A stretch of 64,000 nucleotides of DNA from Cupriavidus gilardii. Its GTDB lineage: Bacteria; Pseudomonadota; Gammaproteobacteria; Burkholderiales; Burkholderiaceae. This document shows positions 58,627 to 64,000 of this stretch, piece after piece. The position numbers and the translations under genes were made by a program. Under the pieces are notes generated by a model. It saw only the letters and a program-made list of their open reading frames with translations, had not been told where the DNA came from and did no database searches. How positions within the stretch are numbered: the first letter of the stretch is position 1; the number at the start of each line of letters is the position of its first letter. The stretch is taken from positions 1-64,000 of the forward strand of contig NZ_VZOV01000020.1 in NCBI RefSeq assembly GCF_008801915.1, read 5' to 3'.

Positions 58627-60354
58627 ATGAAAGCTTCGCAATTCTTCATTTCCACTCTCAAGGAAGCCCCCGCCGACGCGGAGATCGTCTCGCACAAGCT
58701 AATGATGCGCGCCGGCATGATCAAGAAGCTGGGTGCCGGCATCTATAGCTATATGCCAACCGGCCTGCGCGTGATCCGCAAGATCGAGCGGATCGTCCGT
58801 GAGGAGATGAACCGCGCCGGCGCCGTCGAACTGCTGATGCCGTTCGTGCAGCCGGCCGAGCTGTGGCAGGAGACCGGCCGCTGGGACAAGATGGGCCCGG
58901 AGCTGCTGCGCCTGAAGGATCGCCATGAGCGCGACTTCGTGCTGCAGCCCACTTCGGAGGAGGTCGTCACCGACATCGTCCGCACCGAGATCCGCAGCTA
59001 CAAGCAGCTGCCGCTGAACCTGTACCAGATCCAGACCAAGTTCCGCGACGAGCGCCGGCCGCGCTTCGGCATCATGCGCGGGCGCGAGTTCACGATGAAG
59101 GACGCCTATTCGTTCGACCGCGACGAGGAAGGCATGAAGGTGTCGTACCGCCAGATGTACGACGCCTATATCCGCATCTTCCAGCGCTTCGGCCTGGAGT
59201 TCCGCGCGGTGGCGGCCGACAACGGCGCGATCGGCGGCTCGGGCTCGCACGAGTTCCACGTGATCGCCGACACCGGCGAGGATGCGATCGTCTACTGCCC
59301 CGAGTCTGACTACGCCGCGAACATGGAGGCCGCCGAGGCGCTGCCGCTGCTGGCCGAACGCGCGCCCGCGCGCGAGGCGCTGACGCGCACGCCGACGCCG
59401 GGCAAGGCCAAGTGCGAGGACGTCGCCGAGCTGCTGGGCATCCCGCTGGAACGCACCGTCAAGTCGATCGTGCTGGCGACCGAGGGCCCTGCCGGCGAGC
59501 CCGCGCAGATCTGGCTGCTGCTGCTGCGCGGCGACCACGATCTGAACGAGATCAAGGCGTCGAAGGTGCCGGGCCTGGCCGAGTTCCGCTTCGCCACCGA
59601 GGCGGAGATCGTCGCCACCTTCGGCACGCCGCCCGGCTATCTGGGCCCGATCGGTGCCAAGGCGCCGATCCGCGTGGTGGCCGACCGCACCGTGGCCAAC
59701 ATGAGCGACTTCGTCTGCGGCGCCAACGAGCGCGACTATCACCTGACCGGCGTCAACTGGGGCCGGGACCTGCCCGAGCCGCTCGTGGCGGACCTGCGCA
59801 ACGTGGTCGAAGGCGACGCCTCGCCCGACGGCAAGGGGCGGCTGGCGATCTGCCGCGGCATCGAGGTCGGCCATGTGTTCATGCTCGGCACGCGCTATTC
59901 GGCGGCGATGAACGCGACCTTCCTCGACGAGAACGGCAAGACCCAGCCGATGCAGATGGGCTGCTACGGCATCGGCGTGACCCGCATCGTCGGCGCGGCG
60001 ATCGAGCAGAACTACGACGAGCGCGGCATCATCTGGCCCGCGGCGATCGCGCCGTTCGAGGTGGTGGTGTGTCCGGTCGGCTACGACCGCTCGGAAGCGG
60101 TCAAGGCCGAGGCCGACCGCATCCATGCCGAGTTGCTGGCGGCCGGCGTCGACGCGATCCTGGACGACCGCGGCGAGCGCCCCGGCGTGATGTTCGCCGA
60201 CTGGGAACTGATCGGCGTGCCGCATCGCGTGGTGGTCGGCGACCGCGGCCTGAAGGAAGGCCAGGTCGAGTACCAGGGCCGGCGCGACGCCGAGGCGAGC
60301 CGCGTGGCGGTGGCCGACATCGTCGGGCATGTCCGCAAGCTGCTGGCCAGCTGA
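58627..60354 (+). CDS. proS: proline-tRNA ligase
   Basis: 575 aa class II aminoacyl-tRNA synthetase of the bacterial ProS type. It has motif 2 ([25 protein letters not shown]), the INS editing domain between about residues 225 and 400 (clearing mischarged alanine) and motif 3 ([17 protein letters not shown]). ATG 58627 matches the usual N-terminus [20 protein letters not shown]; the frame from 58510 adds Pro/Ala-rich sequence. It stands before a lytic transglycosylase gene, 4 bp from its ATG. Confidence 0.97.
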   Translation: MKASQFFISTLKEAPADAEIVSHKLMMRAGMIKKLGAGIYSYMPTGLRVIRKIERIVREEMNRAGAVELLMPFVQPAELWQETGRWDKMGPELLRLKDRHERDFVLQPTSEEVVTDIVRTEIRSYKQLPLNLYQIQTKFRDERRPRFGIMRGREFTMKDAYSFDRDEEGMKVSYRQMYDAYIRIFQRFGLEFRAVAADNGAIGGSGSHEFHVIADTGEDAIVYCPESDYAANMEAAEALPLLAERAPAREALTRTPTPGKAKCEDVAELLGIPLERTVKSIVLATEGPAGEPAQIWLLLLRGDHDLNEIKASKVPGLAEFRFATEAEIVATFGTPPGYLGPIGAKAPIRVVADRTVANMSDFVCGANERDYHLTGVNWGRDLPEPLVADLRNVVEGDASPDGKGRLAICRGIEVGHVFMLGTRYSAAMNATFLDENGKTQPMQMGCYGIGVTRIVGAAIEQNYDERGIIWPAAIAPFEVVVCPVGYDRSEAVKAEADRIHAELLAAGVDAILDDRGERPGVMFADWELIGVPHRVVVGDRGLKEGQVEYQGRRDAEASRVAVADIVGHVRKLLAS

Positions 60355-60358
60355 CGCC

Positions 60359-61054
60359 ATGCTCACGCCGCGATGCGCCGCCATCGCGGCGCTGCTGTCC
60401 GCGCTGGCGTTGCTGACCGCGCCGCCCGCGCACGCCGGCGCCCAGCGCGAGGAGCAGCTGGCCGACGCCGTGCGCGGCGCGCTGGCCGCGGCGATTGCCG
60501 ACGCGCGTCCCGCCCGGCCGGTGTTTGTCTCCGCCGGCGAGCGCGAGGCCTATCTGCGCTGGGTCGCCGAGATGTCGCGCCGCCTCGAGCGGCGCATTCC
60601 CGAGCCGCCGCTCCGCACCGAGCTGGTCGAGGCCGTCTACTACGAAGCCAGGCGGGCCGGACTCGAGCCGGCGCTGGTGCTGGGGCTGATCCAGGTCGAG
60701 AGCAACTTCCGCAAGTACGCGATCAGCACGGCGGGCGCGCGCGGCCTGATGCAGGTGATGCCGTTCTGGGCGCGCACCATCGGCGACGGCGACGCGCGCA
60801 AGCTGTTCCATCTGCAGAGCAATCTGCGCTACGGCTGCACGATCCTGCGCCACTACCTGGACCGCGAGTCCGGCGACCTGTTCCTCGCGCTCGGCCGCTA
60901 CAACGGCAGCCGGGGCCGCGCCGAATACCCGAACGCGGTGCTGGCCGCATGGAGGCGCTGGCAAGAGGCCGAGGCCGCGGTGACGGTGGCGAACACTGCC
61001 GCCCCTGCCGCCCCTGCCGCGTTCCCATCCACCCGCCTGTCCGATCCGTCATGA
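60359..61054 (+). CDS. lytic murein transglycosylase (SLT family)
   Basis: 231 aa. A signal peptide (hydrophobic, ending near AHA|GA) leads to a helical region and the goose-type lysozyme-like SLT domain. The catalytic Glu is E114 in LIQVESNFRKY, followed by the family motifs AGARGLMQVMPFWA and LRYGCTILRHYLD, and then ALGRYNGSRGRAEYP. It cleaves the MurNAc-GlcNAc bond in the periplasm, forming 1,6-anhydro ends. It follows proS by 4 bp and overlaps the next gene by ATGA. Confidence 0.92.
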   Translation: MLTPRCAAIAALLSALALLTAPPAHAGAQREEQLADAVRGALAAAIADARPARPVFVSAGEREAYLRWVAEMSRRLERRIPEPPLRTELVEAVYYEARRAGLEPALVLGLIQVESNFRKYAISTAGARGLMQVMPFWARTIGDGDARKLFHLQSNLRYGCTILRHYLDRESGDLFLALGRYNGSRGRAEYPNAVLAAWRRWQEAEAAVTVANTAAPAAPAAFPSTRLSDPS

Positions 61055-62004
61055 CCTCCCGCCCGCATCCGCAGGCCGGCAAGGCCGGCTACGCCACCTC
61101 GTCGCCCGAACTGGAACGCTGGCTGGCCCGGCATATCGCGCAAGGCTTCGGCGCCGACGCGCTGGTGCGGTCGATGTGCCAGTCCGGCTACGACGCGGCC
61201 TTCGCCCGCGCCACGGTGCAGGCGGCCCTTGCCGGATCCGGGGAGCGCGGCGCAAGGCCGGGGCATTCGCCATCGCCGGGCGCCAGGCCGAAGGCCGCCA
61301 CGGATCTCACGACGAGCGCCGCGCGCGACGGTGCGGCCCCCGCGGCCGCGGCGATCACGGCCCCCAACGCGCTGCCCGCCGGCGATGGCCGCGACGTGCC
61401 GGTGCTGTTCGCGATGGAATCGCCGCGCATCGCGCTGTTCCAGCGGCTGCTGATGCCGGACGAATGCGAGGCGCTGATCGCGCTGTCCCGGGGCCGGCTG
61501 GCGCGCTCGCCCGTGGTCAATCCCGATACCGGCGACGAGAACCTGATCGATGCGCGCACCAGCATGGGCGCGATGTTCCAGGTCGGCGAGCATCCGCTGA
61601 TCGAGCGGCTCGAGGCGCGCATCGCCGCGGTGACCGGTGTGCCGGTCGAGCAAGGGGAAGGACTGCAGATCCTGAACTACAAGCCCGGCGCCGAGTACCA
61701 GCCGCACTACGACTACTTCAATCCGCAGCGCCCGGGCGAGGCGCGCCAGTTGCGCGTCGGCGGGCAGCGGATGGCGACGCTGGTGATCTACCTGAACGAC
61801 GTCCCGGCCGGCGGCGCGACCGCGTTTCCGAAACTGGGTTTGCGCGTCAATCCGGTACAGGGCAATGCGGTGTTCTTCGCCTATCTCGGCGAGGACGGCG
61901 CGCTCGACGAACGCACGCTGCACGCCGGGCTGCCGGTCGAGCAGGGGGAGAAGTGGATCGCCACCAAGTGGCTGCGCGAGGCGCCGTATCGCGGGGAAGG
62001 CTGA
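61051..62004 (+). CDS. 2-oxoglutarate/Fe(II) dioxygenase, prolyl 4-hydroxylase type
   Basis: 317 aa. The C-terminal domain is of the P4H/2OG-FeII type. The iron ligands are H and D in YQPHYDYF and a distal H in the TLHAGLPVEQGEK stretch, with Lys-Trp (KWIATKW) in the 2-oxoglutarate site. A separate N-terminal segment (about residues 15-60, SPELERWLARHIAQGF...) is helical and a Pro/Ala linker joins the two. Substrate is unknown; bacterial relatives hydroxylate proline in peptides or free amino acids. It is cytoplasmic (no signal) and coupled to the transglycosylase gene. Confidence 0.88.
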   Translation: MTSRPHPQAGKAGYATSSPELERWLARHIAQGFGADALVRSMCQSGYDAAFARATVQAALAGSGERGARPGHSPSPGARPKAATDLTTSAARDGAAPAAAAITAPNALPAGDGRDVPVLFAMESPRIALFQRLLMPDECEALIALSRGRLARSPVVNPDTGDENLIDARTSMGAMFQVGEHPLIERLEARIAAVTGVPVEQGEGLQILNYKPGAEYQPHYDYFNPQRPGEARQLRVGGQRMATLVIYLNDVPAGGATAFPKLGLRVNPVQGNAVFFAYLGEDGALDERTLHAGLPVEQGEKWIATKWLREAPYRGEG

Positions 62005-62093
62005 CCCGCCGCCGGTCGGCGGCGTCTGGCTTCGCGCTGCGCCGAGCCGCCCCCCATCTGTGCCGAACCGGCAAGCAGCACTGTGCCGGGCTT

Positions 62094-62124
62094 TACCGGT
62101 GAATCTGTACCGGTACTGTATAGG
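62094..62124 (+). promoter_or_regulatory. paired TACCGGT operator and -10 box upstream of the LysE gene
   Basis: TACCGGT (62094-62100) and the palindrome TACCGGTA (62108-62115) are 14 bp apart, followed by TATAGG (62119-62124) as a likely -10 element. They overlap the place where the -35 box should lie. The pattern suggests a dimeric regulator site, but no regulator gene is adjacent. Confidence 0.55.
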
Positions 62125-62169
62125 GCCGCCGCGCTAGACTGCCGCTTCCCCTGTATTCAAGGAGTTGCC

Positions 62170-62790
62170 ATGGCACTGTCGGAACTGGCGGCGGGCTCTG
62201 CCGTGTTTGCCGCGTTCGGCGGCTTCGTGCTGGTGTCGTCGATCACGCCCGGACCGAACAACACGATGGTGCTGGCCTCCGGCGTCAATTTCGGTTTCGC
62301 GCGCACCATTCCCCATCTGCTCGGCATCAGCAGCGGCTTCGCCGTGATGATCGCGCTGATCGCGCTCGGCCTGGGCTCGCTGTTTACCGCCGTGCCGTGG
62401 ACCTGGCCGCTGCTGCGCGTGGCGGCCACCGCGTACCTGGTTTACCTCGCCTGGAAGCTGGCCACCGCCGGCGGCGTGCAGGACCGGCAGGTGACCAGGC
62501 CGATGAGCTTCCTGCAGGCGGCCGCGTTCCAGTGGGTCAATCCGAAGGCCTGGGTGATGGCGGTGGGCGCGTGCAGCGCCTATGTGCTGCATCCGAATGT
62601 CTGGCTCAACGTGCTGCTGCTGGCCAGCCTGTCGGCGATCATCAATCTGCCAAGCGTGGCGGTGTGGGCGGTGTTCGGCGCGTCGCTGCGCCGCTGGCTG
62701 GCGAGGCCGCGCGTGCTGCGCGTGTTCAACGTGACGATGGCGCTGCTGCTGCTCGGCTCGCTGTGGCCGATCCTGGCGGCCGGACACTGA
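62170..62790 (+). CDS. LysE/RhtB family amino-acid exporter
   Basis: 206 aa inner-membrane protein with about six helices. The family motif SSITPGPNNTMVLASG is in the first helix region (residues about 22-37), and PKAWVMAVGACSAY and the helix starting LNVLLLASLSAI are also typical. LysE/RhtB proteins export basic or neutral amino acids or related compounds; the substrate is not predictable. ATG 62170 follows AAGGAG. The promoter carries the paired TACCGGT sites. Confidence 0.94.
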   Translation: MALSELAAGSAVFAAFGGFVLVSSITPGPNNTMVLASGVNFGFARTIPHLLGISSGFAVMIALIALGLGSLFTAVPWTWPLLRVAATAYLVYLAWKLATAGGVQDRQVTRPMSFLQAAAFQWVNPKAWVMAVGACSAYVLHPNVWLNVLLLASLSAIINLPSVAVWAVFGASLRRWLARPRVLRVFNVTMALLLLGSLWPILAAGH

Positions 62791-62839
62791 AAGCGCGTCC
62801 GGCCGGGCCGAGGAGGATCGGGCACGAAAAGCGGGTGCC

Positions 62840-63385
62840 TCAGTCCTTCAGCGCGCGGATGGTGCCGAGGTTGCGCCAGTAGCCCTTGGCATCCATGCCG
62901 CAGCCGAATACATAACGGTCGGGCACCGTGAAGCCGCAGAAGTCGGGGTGCATTGGCTTGGCCTTGGCCAGCGTCTTTTCGCACAGCACCGCGGCGTAGA
63001 ACTCCCGCGCACCCATGTCCAGGATGCGCTGGCGGATCGCCGCCATGGTCTCGCCCTCGTCGAGGATGTCGTCGAGCACCAGCACGGTCCGGTCCTTGAC
63101 CGACTCGCGCGGCGCCACGCGCCATTGCATCTCGCCGCCGACCGTCTTGTTGTTGTAGCGGGACAGGTGGATGTAGTCGAACTCGAGCGGGAATTCGAGC
63201 TTGGGCAGCAGCATGCCGGTGAACACCACGGCGCCGCCCATCACCGACAGCACCAGCGGGAAGCGGTCTCCCATCTTGTCGGCGATCTCGCGCGCCATGC
63301 GGTCCAGCGATTGCTGCACGTCCTGCGCGCTGACGATTTCCTCGGAGTTGGCCCACAGTTCGCGAGCCTGTTCGGCAGTCATCAT
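62840..63385 (-). CDS. hypoxanthine-guanine phosphoribosyltransferase
   Basis: 181 aa purine salvage enzyme. The PRPP-binding motif is VLVLDDILDEGETM, preceded by the typical LSVMGGAVVFTGMLLPKL region with the substrate-contact sequence FDYIHLSRYNN. It transfers phosphoribose to hypoxanthine or guanine (the exact base range needs assay). Start ATG 63385 is followed by another ATG. It lies next to ffh on the minus strand, common in Burkholderiales. Confidence 0.93.
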   Translation of the reverse strand: MMTAEQARELWANSEEIVSAQDVQQSLDRMAREIADKMGDRFPLVLSVMGGAVVFTGMLLPKLEFPLEFDYIHLSRYNNKTVGGEMQWRVAPRESVKDRTVLVLDDILDEGETMAAIRQRILDMGAREFYAAVLCEKTLAKAKPMHPDFCGFTVPDRYVFGCGMDAKGYWRNLGTIRALKD

Positions 63386-63438
63386 GGTGTTCGGTCCTGA
63401 TTCTGGTGTTCTCTTGCGGGCAGGTTCGATGCGGCGGA

Positions 63439-64000
63439 TCAGCGGTTGAACAGGCCCTTCATGCCGCCCTTCATCGCGCCCATCGAGCGCATCATCTTGG
63501 CCATGCCGCCGCCCTTGAGCTTCTTCATCATGCTCTGCATCTGGTCGAATTGATTGAGCAGGCGGTTCACTTCCTGCACCGGCACGCCCGCGCCCGCGGC
63601 GATGCGGCGCTTGCGGCTGGCCTTGATCAGTTCGGGCTTGGCGCGCTCGGCCGGCGTCATGCTGTTGATGATGCCTTCCATGCGGCGCACCTGCTTCTCG
63701 GCCTGATCCATATTGGCGCCCTGGGCCTGCTGGGCGAATTGCGCGGGCAGCTTGTCGACCAGGCTGCCGAGGCCGCCCATCTTCTTCATCTGGCCGATCT
63801 GGGCCTTGAAGTCCTCGAGGTCGAAGCCGCCGGTCTTCTTGATCTTCTTGGCCAGTTTCTCGGCCGCTTCCATGTCGACGCCGCGCTGCGCCTCCTCGAC
63901 CAGCGCGAGGATGTCGCCCATGCCCAGGATGCGCTGGGCCATGCGGTCGGGGTAGAAGGCCTCGAGGCCGTCGAGCTTCTCGCCGACGCCGACGAACTTG
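63439..64000 (-). CDS. ffh: signal recognition particle protein Ffh, C-terminal part
   Basis: The window holds the last 187 or so residues. The M domain is complete: KFVGVGEKLDGLEAFYPDRMAQRILGMGDILALVEEA at the G-M junction, the finger loop region and the Met-rich helices (MMKKLKGGGMAKMMRSMGAMKGG) that bind signal sequences and 4.5S RNA. The N-terminal GTPase domain lies beyond position 64000. The reading frame is open to the window edge, so the ATG at 63942 is not the start. Confidence 0.96.
   Translation of the reverse strand, partial: KFVGVGEKLDGLEAFYPDRMAQRILGMGDILALVEEAQRGVDMEAAEKLAKKIKKTGGFDLEDFKAQIGQMKKMGGLGSLVDKLPAQFAQQAQGANMDQAEKQVRRMEGIINSMTPAERAKPELIKASRKRRIAAGAGVPVQEVNRLLNQFDQMQSMMKKLKGGGMAKMMRSMGAMKGGMKGLFNR

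Noticed and set aside
63439..63942. Separate 167-aa gene starting at 63942
   Set aside because: The frame continues to the window edge with Ffh sequence upstream of that Met, so it is the 3' part of ffh.

Overview
The window is a high-GC chromosomal segment of a betaproteobacterium, most likely Burkholderiaceae (Cupriavidus, Ralstonia, Pandoraea or Burkholderia relatives). The evidence is a complete mraZ-to-ftsZ division and cell-wall cluster followed by peroxiredoxin, lpxC, a DciA-like gene, secA and argJ; a YacG/ZapD/CoaE/PilD block; Bug-type (TctC) and classical porin genes; and roughly two-thirds G+C. I cannot fix the genus from sequence alone. Because of the GC content, many very long open frames on the opposite strand are only shadows of real genes.

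Layout. 1-118: the 3' end of a 5S rRNA gene and its terminator. 0.3-2.5 kb: a DUF3047 lipoprotein convergent with a DUF2891 gene, separated by a 14-bp minisatellite. 2.5-10.1 kb: an M20 amidohydrolase divergent from a five-gene peptide-type ABC importer. 10.3-13.7 kb: a molybdopterin oxidoreductase joined to a predicted aminopeptidase with a pentapeptide-repeat tail. 13.9-19.0 kb: fadD, then on the minus strand a small lipoprotein, a MarR regulator, a Bug/TctC binding protein and a porin. 19.4 kb: coq7.

20.3-38.5 kb: the dcw cluster, mraZ-rsmH-ftsL-ftsI-murE-murF-mraY-murD-ftsW-(small ORF)-murG-murC-ddl-ftsQ-ftsA-ftsZ. Most junctions are ATGA stop/start overlaps, which suggests one translationally coupled operon. 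It begins at a sigma70-like promoter carrying 10-bp-spaced MraZ-type boxes and ends at a strong terminator about 280 bp after ftsZ. It supplies the whole lipid II pathway (MurC-F, Ddl, MraY, MurG) and the divisome core (FtsL, I, W, Q, A, Z).

39-46.9 kb: peroxiredoxin, lpxC (lipid A), a DciA-like gene, secA, argJ, a DUF815 ATPase and a MutT-type Nudix protein. 47-52.3 kb (minus): yacG, zapD, coaE, pilD, pilC and a GspE/PilB-like ATPase. 52.4-54.6 kb: tRNA-Pro(CGG), ispB and rplU-rpmA. 54.7-64 kb: obgE, proB, a CNP1-like lipoprotein, rppH, proS, a lytic transglycosylase, a prolyl-4-hydroxylase-like dioxygenase, a LysE-family exporter, a hypoxanthine phosphoribosyltransferase and the 3' part of ffh.

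Most of the window is housekeeping. The least expected feature is between ftsW and murG. The end of ftsW is duplicated there, around a fold-back insert, and this creates a 38-codon ORF that overlaps both neighbours by ATGA. Other features of interest are the 14-bp minisatellite, the 12-unit pentapeptide tail on the aminopeptidase, a possibly leaderless 36-aa membrane peptide upstream of rplU, and a paired TACCGGT operator before the LysE gene.
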